NCBI GenBank assembly: GCA_013696945.1
Contig: JACCXQ010000271.1
Span: forward strand, 1-11,314
Direction: 5' to 3'
DNA: 11,314 nucleotides
DNA from: Chloroflexota bacterium
Lineage (GTDB): Bacteria > Chloroflexota > Limnocylindria > Limnocylindrales > CSP1-4
The position numbers and the translations under genes are program-made. This document shows positions 6,476 to 11,314 of this stretch, in pieces (positions within the stretch are counted from its first letter, which is position 1; every line of letters starts with the position of its first letter). Under the pieces are notes generated by a model that searched no databases, was not told the origin of the DNA, and saw nothing but the letters and a program-made list of their open reading frames with translations.

Positions 6476-8458
6476 ATGGACGCGATCGGTCGTGCTGAGG
6501 AGGTCGAGGCTTCGGCCGACGTTCCGGCGTTGACGGTGGACGCGACCGGCGAGCCGGCTGCCGATCCGGAGTCGGCGCCTGCGCCGGAGCCGGAGGTGGA
6601 GCAGGAGACCACGCATGACGCCGACACGAGCGCCTCCGAACCATCTCCAGACCCTGAGCCCGCCCCAGACCCTGAGCCTGCTCCTGCCATCGAGTCTGGC
6701 TCGGCCGAGTCCCCGCCTTCGCCCCCGTCAGCGGTCGAGACGCCCCGTCGCACCGTCGGGCAGGCCATCGCCGAGCGACTGGCCGCCGCGGGAGCCCGGT
6801 TCGCCTTCACCGTTCCCGGGGAATCGTTCCTCGGGCTGCTCGACGGGCTGGAGGGCGCGGGGGTCCGCATCGTCGCCACACGTCACGAGGGTGGTGCGGC
6901 GTTCATGGCCGCCGCAGCCTCTCGGTTGATGGGGAAGCCGCAGTTATGCCTTGGGTCGCGCGCCGTGGGCGCCGCGAACCTCGCGATCGGCATCCACGCT
7001 GCCCGGGCCGACTCGGTCGCAATGGTCGCCGTCGTGGGCCAGGTCCGCCGCGAGCACCGAGGGCGCGAAGCGTTCCAGGAAGCGGACCTCGTGGGGAGCA
7101 TCGGGCGGCTCGCCAAGTGGGCTGGCGAGGCGGATGACCCGCTGGGCGCGCTCGCTCTCATCGACCAGGCCCTCGCTCGCGCCACCGAGGGGCGCCCGGG
7201 ACCTGTGCTTGTGTCGGTCCCCGAGGACCTCCTGGACAAGATGCTGCCCGCATCCACGGGCACATCACGTCATCGCTCCCCGCTTCCCACGGCAGCCGCG
7301 TTGCCGCCGGACCCTGACGCCGTCCGCGCCGCGCTCCGCATCCTGGCTTCATCGAAGCGTGGCGTGATCTTCGCCGGCGGCGGCGTCCTCGCCGCGAACG
7401 CGGGTCGACGCCTCCTGCGGCTCGCGGACGCGCTGGCGCTCCCCGTCATCGCCGCTTGGCGCCGCCCCGATGTCGTGCCCAACGGTCACCCGCTCTACCT
7501 TGGGATGGCCGGATACGCCGCGCCGAGCACTGTGCTGCCGCGGCTGCTCGAGGCCGATGCCGTTCTGGTCATCGGGTGCCGGCTGAGCGAGGTCACCACG
7601 TTCGGGTACCAGGTGCCCGCGGCCGGGAGCCGCTGGGTCCACGTCGACATGGAGCCCCGCGCGGGGTCAGCCGGGCTTCCGCCAGCCGCGATCTCGATCG
7701 AGTCCGACGCCGGTCGTTTCGTGGACGCCGCCTACTCCATCCTGCGTGGCGCCGCGATCGATGCCGAGAGTCGCGCGCAGCGCATGGCCCTCGCGGAGGA
7801 GGACCGCCAGGCGTTCACCGAGGCTCGCGTCGTGGATGCCGGCGACTGGGATGGCCCGGGCGTGCATCCAGGACGTGTCATCACGGAGCTCGGGAAGGCG
7901 CTCTCGCCCGATGCGATCCTCACCACCGACGCGGGCAATTTCGGCGGGTGGGCCGCGCGTGGGTTCCGATTCCGTCGCGCCGGCACTTTCCTCGGCCCGA
8001 CGTCAGGGGCGATGGGCTACGGGCTCCCGGCCGCGATCGCGGCGTCTCTCGCACTGCCCAAGCGACAGGTCGTGGCGCTGACGGGTGACGGCGGGTTCGC
8101 GATGACCATGGTGGAGCTGGAGACGGCCGTGCGCGAGGGTGTCGCGCCGCTCGTGCTCGTGTTCGACAATCAGCGCTACGGCACGATCTCGATGCACCAG
8201 GAGCGAGAGGGCCGGCAGGTCACCGGGACCCTCCTCGGGCCGATCGACTTCGCCGCCGCAGCGCGGGCCTTCGGGGCCGACGGTCACACCGTCGAGCGTG
8301 ACGAAGAGCTCCCCGATGTGTTGCGCGACGCGCTCGCCAGCGGGCGGCCTTCCGTCATCCATCTCCGCCTGGACCCGCGCTGGGTCTCCGTCGATCAGCC
8401 GGCGATCATGCCGGACTCCCCCGGGTCGAGCGCCAGTGACATGGCCAGCGCGCCGTAG
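6476..8458 (+). CDS. Acetolactate-synthase-like ThDP-dependent enzyme with acidic N-terminal extension
   Basis: The 660-aa protein has the three-domain layout of the acetolactate synthase/benzoylformate decarboxylase superfamily. A pyrimidine-binding domain (about 91-255) carries the catalytic Glu138 in R-H-E-G-G-A and a G-Q-V then A-F-Q-E-A-D segment. A central Rossmann-like domain spans about 275-430. The pyrophosphate-binding domain (about 460-640) has the Mg/ThDP motif G537-D-G with Asn565 in F-D-N-Q-R-Y-G. A ThDP enzyme is certain, but the substrate is not. The T-S-G-P-G signature of true acetolactate synthases is replaced by L-G-S-R-A-V-G, and no ilvN is adjacent. Residues 1-90 are an Asp/Glu/Pro/Ala-rich, probably disordered extension absent from usual members (about 550-580 aa). 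The ATG at 6476 has AGGA at 6465-6468, spaced 7 nt. The 3' end overlaps the minus-strand GNAT gene by 64 nt. Confidence 0.9.
   Translation: MDAIGRAEEVEASADVPALTVDATGEPAADPESAPAPEPEVEQETTHDADTSASEPSPDPEPAPDPEPAPAIESGSAESPPSPPSAVETPRRTVGQAIAERLAAAGARFAFTVPGESFLGLLDGLEGAGVRIVATRHEGGAAFMAAAASRLMGKPQLCLGSRAVGAANLAIGIHAARADSVAMVAVVGQVRREHRGREAFQEADLVGSIGRLAKWAGEADDPLGALALIDQALARATEGRPGPVLVSVPEDLLDKMLPASTGTSRHRSPLPTAAALPPDPDAVRAALRILASSKRGVIFAGGGVLAANAGRRLLRLADALALPVIAAWRRPDVVPNGHPLYLGMAGYAAPSTVLPRLLEADAVLVIGCRLSEVTTFGYQVPAAGSRWVHVDMEPRAGSAGLPPAAISIESDAGRFVDAAYSILRGAAIDAESRAQRMALAEEDRQAFTEARVVDAGDWDGPGVHPGRVITELGKALSPDAILTTDAGNFGGWAARGFRFRRAGTFLGPTSGAMGYGLPAAIAASLALPKRQVVALTGDGGFAMTMVELETAVREGVAPLVLVFDNQRYGTISMHQEREGRQVTGTLLGPIDFAAAARAFGADGHTVERDEELPDVLRDALASGRPSVIHLRLDPRWVSVDQPAIMPDSPGSSASDMASAP
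6647..6682 (+). repeat. Two-copy 18-bp tandem repeat in the ThDP gene extension
   Basis: Two adjacent 18-bp units (6647-6664 and 6665-6682) differ at two third-codon positions and each encode P-D-P-E-P-A. They lie in the acidic Pro-rich N-terminal extension, so the extension may have grown by slipped duplication while keeping frame. Confidence 0.85.
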
Positions 8459-8928
8459 GGCGAGCCCGACTCCGCGTCCGGTCCGGCAGCGATCACCGCG
8501 AAGCCAAGCCGCTTGTAGAAGCAGATCGCGACATCGTTGGCACCGAAGACCCAGAGCACGATCGTGGTTGCTCCCCAGCCGCGCGCCCAGTCCGACACCG
8601 CGTCGAGGAGCGCCCGGCCGATCCCGGCGCGACGGTGGCCCGCATCGACCCACATCGAGAAGACGAGTGCAGTGTCAGGCGGCCGCCGGCGCGCGAGAAC
8701 GAGACCAACGGGCACGTCGTCGATCTCCGCGATGAGCCATGCGCGACGCTCCCCGCTGCTCGCGGCGCGTGCCTGGGCGGTCCAATCGTCGTCGGTCCGC
8801 GCCCGCGCCTCATCGGCCGTCTGACCGAATGCCTCCGGCGCGTCCGAGAGGCTGCGTAAACGCAGCTCGCGCAGGAGCGGCCCGTCGTCCGGTGCGATCC
8901 GCCGCACCCGAACCGTGCCCGCGTCCAT
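8395..8928 (-). CDS. GNAT-family N-acetyltransferase
   Basis: The 177-aa protein is a Gcn5-related acetyltransferase, which transfers acetyl from acetyl-CoA to an amine. It opens with V-R-V-R-R-I-A-P-D-D, typical of beta-1/alpha-1. The acetyl-CoA pyrophosphate loop is H-R-R-A-G-I-G-R-A-L-L at 98-108, preceded by the strand S-M-W-V-D. The late A-x-x-F-Y-K-R-L-G-F segment is at about 132-142. The acceptor is unknown. ATG 8928 is preceded by TACCGT six nt away and has no Shine-Dalgarno, suggesting a leaderless message. Its final 64 nt are antisense to the end of the ThDP gene; both reading frames look genuine up to there, and the GNAT end (A-L-A-M-S-L-A-L-D) fits a usual last strand. The next minus-strand gene upstream ends 30 nt away. 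Confidence 0.9.
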   Translation of the reverse strand: MDAGTVRVRRIAPDDGPLLRELRLRSLSDAPEAFGQTADEARARTDDDWTAQARAASSGERRAWLIAEIDDVPVGLVLARRRPPDTALVFSMWVDAGHRRAGIGRALLDAVSDWARGWGATTIVLWVFGANDVAICFYKRLGFAVIAAGPDAESGSPYGALAMSLALDPGESGMIAG

Positions 8929-8934
8929 CGCCCG

Positions 8935-8962
8935 ACGGTAGCACGACGCTGGAGTCAGTCAG
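8935..8962 (-). promoter_or_regulatory. Candidate promoter of the GNAT gene (leaderless)
   Basis: On the minus strand, TACCGT (8935-8940) lies six nt before the ATG at 8928 and is preceded by TGC, an extended -10 pattern. CTGACT (8957-8962) matches four of six bases of the -35 consensus with a 16-nt spacer, so transcription would begin at or beside the start codon. The -35 sits in a short GACT repeat at the end of the DUF1801 gene. Confidence 0.45.
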
Positions 8963-9435
8963 TCGGCACCAGGACGAGTCATGTCCTCGCCAGCGTGGCC
9001 CTTCGGACGTCCCGGATCCCACTCGTCGTCCAGGGCGAGCGACATCCGTCCTCGTGGGGACAGCGCAGCGACCCGGACCGCCTCGCGGGTCAGCCCGGCG
9101 ACGACCTCTCGAGGGATGGCCTGTCCCGGCGCGAACGTGAGATACCGGACCTTGCGCAAGGGGAGGTGTGCGCCCTCCAGCAGCCGCTCGGGATCGCGCA
9201 TCCAGACGCCGTACTCGAACCCGAGATGCACGTGCACCGGCTCCGGCGCGATGTAGGCGAAGTACCGAAGCCGCCGGCCGACCGGGACGTCGTAGCCGAT
9301 CAACCGCCAACCGGGTCGGACCCGCTCGACCACATCAGGCACGGTTCGTCTGACGATCGCTCGCAGCCTCTCGGCCGCCAAGCGGATCGCGACAGGGTAC
9401 GACTCGAGGAACGCTTCGGGCGGGATGGGGTCCAC
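8959..9435 (-). CDS. DUF1801 domain-containing protein
   Basis: This 158-aa protein resembles DUF1801 (YdhG-like): an N-terminal segment of helices (Y-P-V-A-I-R-L-A-A-E-R-L-R-A-I-V-R-R), V-V-E-R-V-R-P-G-W-R-L-I-G-Y-D-V, the strand R-Y-F-A-Y-I-A-P, and H-V-H-L-G-F-E-Y-G. It then continues with H-L-P-L-R-K-V-R-Y-L-T-F-A-P. The biochemical role of the family is unknown; some members are frataxin-like by structure. No membrane helix or signal peptide is seen. The start is GTG 9435; an in-frame TGA lies a few codons upstream, so no longer start is possible. The C-terminal tail (D-D-E-W-D-P-G-R-P-K-G) is polar and probably flexible. The gene is 30 nt upstream of the GNAT start, but the latter seems to have its own promoter. 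Confidence 0.75.
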   Translation of the reverse strand: MDPIPPEAFLESYPVAIRLAAERLRAIVRRTVPDVVERVRPGWRLIGYDVPVGRRLRYFAYIAPEPVHVHLGFEYGVWMRDPERLLEGAHLPLRKVRYLTFAPGQAIPREVVAGLTREAVRVAALSPRGRMSLALDDEWDPGRPKGHAGEDMTRPGAD

Positions 9436-9443
9436 GGCCGCAC

Positions 9444-9449
9444 ATCATG
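9444..9449 (-). promoter_or_regulatory. Candidate -10 element (CATGAT) of the DUF1801 gene
   Basis: On the minus strand CATGAT ends eight nt before the GTG start at 9435 and matches TATAAT at four positions. There is no Shine-Dalgarno. The spacing resembles that of the two flanking minus-strand genes, which is the main reason for listing it. Confidence 0.3.
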
Positions 9450-9460
9450 GCGCGGCGATG

Positions 9461-9477
9461 CGGACAGGACATGTCCG
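9461..9477. repeat. Short inverted repeat between two minus-strand genes
   Basis: CGGACA and TGTCCG form a 6-bp stem with a 5-nt loop. The same stretch contains the perfect 10-bp palindrome GGACATGTCC at 9467-9476. It could be an operator or a weak hairpin behind the AAC(6')-like gene; no T-tract follows, so it is not a classical terminator. Confidence 0.4.
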
Positions 9478-9489
9478 GTCTCCCCGGTC

Positions 9490-9999
9490 CTATCGCACGA
9501 GCTCGTGCGCCAGCATCTCCATCAGCAGCCCATCGACCCAGACGCCCGACGCGACTCGCTGGTACCGCCGCATTCGCCCGACCGGGCGAAAGCCCACCTT
9601 GGCATAGGCAGCGATGGCCCGGGCGTTGTCGGCGGCCGGGTCGATCGTCAGCCGGTGATGGCCCCGCCGGTCGATGAGGTCGGCCGCGACGGTGCGGATG
9701 GCGTCCGGGCCCAGGCCCTGGCCCTGGGACCCGCGCGCGAGATAGAGATCGATGCTGGCGTGACGGAACTCGGGATCGTCCTCCTCGACCACCTGGATGT
9801 AGCCGACGACTTGGCCCTGGTGCTCGATGACGTACGGCTCCTCCTCGGGGTCATCGGTGAAGAGCTCGCGCCTGACCCGCTCGGCGTCATAGTCCGGCCA
9901 CCAGCGCGCCACGGACGGTTCAGCGAGGATCGCCGCCAGCGCCTCGACATCCTCGAGCGTGGGTGGCCGAAGCGTCACGTGTTGACCGCGCAGGCGCAT
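9490..9999 (-). CDS. GNAT acetyltransferase resembling aminoglycoside 6'-N-acetyltransferases
   Basis: The 169-aa GNAT protein follows the order of motifs of AAC(6')-Ib-type enzymes: L-R-P-P-T-L-E-D near the start, V-A-R-W-W at 30-34, P-Y-V-I-E-H-Q-G-Q-V-V-G-Y-I-Q at 55-69, A-S-I-D-L-Y-L, the acetyl-CoA loop S-Q-G-Q-G-L-G at 91-97, and D-P-A-A-D-N-A-R-A-I-A-A-Y-A-K-V-G-F at about 119-136. The same fold covers RimJ/RimL-like and other acyltransferases, so aminoglycoside modification is only a possibility and drug resistance cannot be claimed. ATG 9999 is chosen because the family domain starts there. The frame stays open to 10371, but that stretch is Arg/Ala-rich and runs across the palindromic promoter and the divergent small gene. 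TACCCT lies six nt before the ATG. Confidence 0.87.
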   Translation of the reverse strand: MRLRGQHVTLRPPTLEDVEALAAILAEPSVARWWPDYDAERVRRELFTDDPEEEPYVIEHQGQVVGYIQVVEEDDPEFRHASIDLYLARGSQGQGLGPDAIRTVAADLIDRRGHHRLTIDPAADNARAIAAYAKVGFRPVGRMRRYQRVASGVWVDGLLMEMLAHELVR

Positions 10000-10001
10000 C
10001 A

Positions 10002-10019
10002 ACGGAGGGTACCCTCCGT
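10002..10019. promoter_or_regulatory. Perfect 18-bp palindrome in the divergent intergenic region
   Basis: ACGGAGGGTACCCTCCGT is fully self-complementary and is centred between the minus-strand start at 9999 and the plus-strand small ORF at 10064. It gives a TAnnnT -10-like hexamer on both strands sharing the central TA. Two readings are possible: an operator for a dimeric repressor, or a symmetric bidirectional promoter core. The remaining bases of the 64-nt gap hold the plus-strand leader and a Shine-Dalgarno. Confidence 0.6.
10006..10011 (-). promoter_or_regulatory. Candidate -10 element (TACCCT), leaderless, for the AAC(6')-like gene
   Basis: On the minus strand TACCCT ends six nt before the ATG at 9999, the same spacing as the GNAT gene at 8928. 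There is no Shine-Dalgarno and no strong -35. It lies inside the palindrome at 10002-10019, which carries the same hexamer on the plus strand (10010-10015). Confidence 0.4.
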
Positions 10020-10052
10020 GGGGAGAGCCACAGCTGCCTTGAGACCCAGTAG

Positions 10053-10058
10053 GGAGGG
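10053..10058 (+). promoter_or_regulatory. Shine-Dalgarno (GGAGGG) of the small ORF
   Basis: GGAGGG lies five nt before the ATG at 10064, an optimal spacing. It is the main evidence that the 43-codon frame is translated. Confidence 0.6.
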
Positions 10059-10063
10059 TCAGG

Positions 10064-10195
10064 ATGCCTGACAGAGACCCAAGCGGTGGTCCGACGGCGG
10101 ACCCGTCGGCACAGATCGATGCGCACCTCGCGACGCTGCTCCGGGACCAGCGTGCCGCGCTCGAGGATCTGCGCCGGACAGCCGCCAGGAAGTAG
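10064..10195 (+). CDS. Small 43-aa hypothetical protein
   Basis: A 43-codon frame begins at ATG 10064 with a well-placed GGAGGG and ends at TAG 10193-10195, 22 nt before the methyltransferase start. The first 15 residues are Pro/Gly/Asp-rich (M-P-D-R-D-P-S-G-G-P). From about residue 16 on, the sequence is a likely charged helix (I-D-A-H-L-A-T-L-L-R-D-Q-R-A-A-L-E-D-L-R-R) with hydrophobic residues every three to four positions. There is no membrane segment. I recognise no family. It may be a small helical protein or coiled-coil partner, or a translated leader that couples to the methyltransferase, whose own start lacks a good ribosome site. Confidence 0.5.
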   Translation: MPDRDPSGGPTADPSAQIDAHLATLLRDQRAALEDLRRTAARK

Positions 10196-10217
10196 GCCGA
10201 CGATCCCCGAGCTGGCG

Positions 10218-10943
10218 ATGTACGGCGAGCTCGCGCCGTGGTTCCACCTCCTGACGCCGCCGGAGGACTACGCCGGTGACGCCAAGTCGGTGCTCGACCT
10301 GCTGCGCGGACACGTGGACGGTCGGGTCGAGACCCTCCTGGAGCTCGGTTCTGGCGGCGGCAACACGGCATCGCACCTGCGGCGAGACCTGCATCTGACC
10401 CTGAGCGACCTCTCGCCGCAGATGCTCGAGCTGAGCCGCACCATCAACCCGGACATCGATCATATCTGTGGCGACATGCGGACGTTGCGGCTGGGACGGA
10501 CGTTCGACGCTGTCCTCATCCACGACGCCGTCTGTTACATGACCACGGAGTCGGATCTGCGCGCCGCCATGGCGACATGTTTCGCACACCTTCGGCCGGG
10601 CGGTGCGGTCGTCCTCGAGCCCGACCACGTGCGCGAAACCTTCCAGCCGGGGACCGACCACGGAGGAGGGGATGGCCCCGACACGCCGGACGGACTGCCC
10701 GGCCGCGGCTTGCGCTACCTGGAGTGGACGACTGACCCGGATCCGTCCGACACGACCTACCGGGTGGACTACGCGCTTCTGCTGCGCGAGCCGGACGGCT
10801 CCGTCCTTGTCCGCCATGATCGACACATCGAGGGACTGTTCTCGACCAAGACCTGGCTGGATCTCCTCGGCGATATCGGGTTCAGGCCATCGGCGCGCGA
10901 AGGCAGCGAGGGACGTTTGGTCTTCGTGGGTCAGCGGAAGTAG
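10218..10943 (+). CDS. Class I SAM-dependent methyltransferase
   Basis: The 241-aa protein has the Rossmann-type methyltransferase motifs: motif I L-E-L-G-S-G-G-G-N at about 41-49 for SAM binding, L-S-D-L-S at the end of beta-2, G-D-M-R-T-L-R-L just downstream, F-D-A-V-L-I-H-D-A-V-C-Y-M as motif II, and L-R-P-G-G-A-V-V-L-E as motif III. The C-terminal part has alternating strands (Y-R-V-D-Y-A-L-L-L-R, L-V-F-V-G-Q) typical of the fold. The acceptor (small molecule, protein or nucleic acid) is unknown. ATG 10218 is preferred because M-Y-G-E-L-A-P-W-F-H starts the conserved region; in-frame GTGs at 10086 and 10152 would add Arg-rich sequence overlapping the small ORF. It has no clear Shine-Dalgarno, so coupling to the small ORF is plausible. 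Confidence 0.9.
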   Translation: MYGELAPWFHLLTPPEDYAGDAKSVLDLLRGHVDGRVETLLELGSGGGNTASHLRRDLHLTLSDLSPQMLELSRTINPDIDHICGDMRTLRLGRTFDAVLIHDAVCYMTTESDLRAAMATCFAHLRPGGAVVLEPDHVRETFQPGTDHGGGDGPDTPDGLPGRGLRYLEWTTDPDPSDTTYRVDYALLLREPDGSVLVRHDRHIEGLFSTKTWLDLLGDIGFRPSAREGSEGRLVFVGQRK

Positions 10944-10946
10944 ATT
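10917..10946 (+). promoter_or_regulatory. Candidate promoter for the DsrE-family gene
   Basis: TAGATT (10941-10946) overlaps the methyltransferase stop codon, with TTGGTC at 10917-10922 eighteen nt before it as a weak -35. A start site near 10953 would leave a leader of about 45 nt containing GGAGGT at 10987-10992. The remaining 53-nt gap shows no terminator. Confidence 0.3.
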
Positions 10947-10996
10947 CTTCTGGTCGCGGCGTCGAGCGAACCCGCGGCGCTTCAGTGGAGGTCCAT

Positions 10997-11314
10997 GTGT
11001 CCAAACTGCTCGTCCAGATCGCGACAGGGCCAGAGAATCCGACCCGGGCAGCGCTCGGGCTCCTGCTCGCCCGGGCCGCGCTGGAGGGCGGTCACACGGT
11101 CGACGTCTTCCTTGGCGGCGACGCCGTGGCGCTCCTTCGACCGGCGACTCTCGCCGCCGCGCACGGGGTCGGGACGGGCAGCCTGCGCGAGCACGTCGAT
11201 GCGTTGGTGGCTGGTGGAGCCAGGTTCCACCTGTCGAAGATGTCGAGCAACGCCCGGGCGGTGTCTCCCGAGGAGCTCGGCGACCTGGAGGTCACGATGG
11301 TGCTGCCCTCGCGG
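10997..11314 (+). CDS. DsrE-family protein, 3'-truncated by window edge
   Basis: The frame from GTG 10997 runs off the end of the window after 106 codons with no stop. It begins S-K-L-L-V-Q-I-A-T-G-P-E-N-P-T-R-A, continues with L-L-L-A-R-A-A-L-E-G-G-H-T-V-D-V-F-L-G-G-D-A-V and later G-A-R-F-H-L-S-K-M-S-S-N-A-R, which is the DsrE/DsrF-like alpha/beta fold. Characterised relatives (DsrEFH, TusBCD) carry sulfur on a conserved Cys in sulfur relay, but many members are of unknown role. No Cys is seen in the visible part, so sulfur transfer is not supported here. GGAGGT at 10987-10992 is 4 nt before the GTG. ATG 10995 is out of frame, and GTG 10985 is a weaker in-frame alternative. Confidence 0.85.
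   Translation, partial: MSKLLVQIATGPENPTRAALGLLLARAALEGGHTVDVFLGGDAVALLRPATLAAAHGVGTGSLREHVDALVAGGARFHLSKMSSNARAVSPEELGDLEVTMVLPSR

Noticed and set aside
9982..9987. TTGACC as a -35 element for the plus strand
   Set aside because: It lies inside the AAC(6')-like coding start, and the spacer to the plus-strand TACCCT is 22 nt, too long for a usual promoter.
10086..10217. Upstream GTG starts (10086, 10152) for the methyltransferase
   Set aside because: The added residues are Arg/Pro-rich shadow translation of the small ORF, and the conserved M-Y-G-E-L start lies at 10218.
10000..10371. N-terminal extension of the AAC(6')-like protein up to 10371
   Set aside because: The extra residues are Arg/Ala-rich, cross the palindrome and lie antisense to the small ORF and methyltransferase. 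Family similarity begins at ATG 9999.
1..11314. Mobile elements, CRISPR arrays, tRNA/rRNA, phage or defence systems
   Set aside because: No transposase, terminal inverted repeats, regular spaced repeats, tRNA-like cloverleaf or defence-type domain was seen on either strand. The genes look like ordinary chromosomal genes.

Overview
The window is a G+C-rich (by eye about two-thirds or more), densely packed bacterial chromosomal segment. Genes abut or overlap by a few bases, several starts are GTG, and no mobile element, CRISPR array, tRNA or rRNA is visible. The gene content (FtsK next to a RodZ-type protein with a DUF4115 tail and a stand-alone PncC domain; a YajQ protein; a DsrE-type protein) and the near-leaderless promoter style suggest a high-GC free-living lineage. 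My best guess is Chloroflexota (Limnocylindria-like), but this is inference from family resemblance and is not proven.

Layout, left to right. Positions 2-1987: 3' part of an FtsK/SpoIIIE DNA translocase, cut by the window start. Positions 2102-3496: membrane-anchored RodZ-like HTH protein. Positions 3493-3993: PncC/CinA C-terminal amidohydrolase. Positions 3990-5525: MurC-type Mur ligase. The rodZ, pncC and murC starts overlap the preceding stops by 4 nt (GTGA, ATGA), which implies translational coupling. The ftsK-rodZ-cinA order matches the cell-envelope/division neighbourhood of Firmicutes (spoIIIE/ymfM/pgsA/cinA/recA), but pgsA is absent between rodZ and pncC, and a Mur ligase sits where recA would be expected.

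The most striking feature is the Mur ligase. Its frame is interrupted by a single in-frame TGA at 5187-5189, exactly where homologues commonly carry Trp or another hydrophobic residue. The rest of the C-terminal domain continues in the same frame to a TAG at 5523-5525. This is a nonsense mutation, a sequencing error, or a readthrough site.

Positions 5539-8458: SnoaL/NTF2-like protein, YajQ nucleotide-binding protein and an acetolactate-synthase-like ThDP enzyme with an unusual acidic, Pro-rich N-terminal extension. They are tightly spaced and probably form one transcription unit, with a candidate promoter overlapping the murC stop. The ThDP gene ends in a 64-nt tail-to-tail overlap with a minus-strand GNAT gene.

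Positions 8395-9999, minus strand: GNAT acetyltransferase, DUF1801 protein and an AAC(6')-like GNAT. Each has a candidate -10 element 6-8 nt before its start codon and no Shine-Dalgarno, consistent with leaderless mRNAs. Positions 10002-10019: a perfect 18-bp palindrome in the divergent promoter region, carrying a TAnnnT hexamer on both strands. Positions 10064-11314, plus strand: a 43-aa small ORF with a strong Shine-Dalgarno, a class I SAM methyltransferase, and the 5' part of a DsrE-family gene cut by the window end. These look like ordinary accessory or housekeeping genes.
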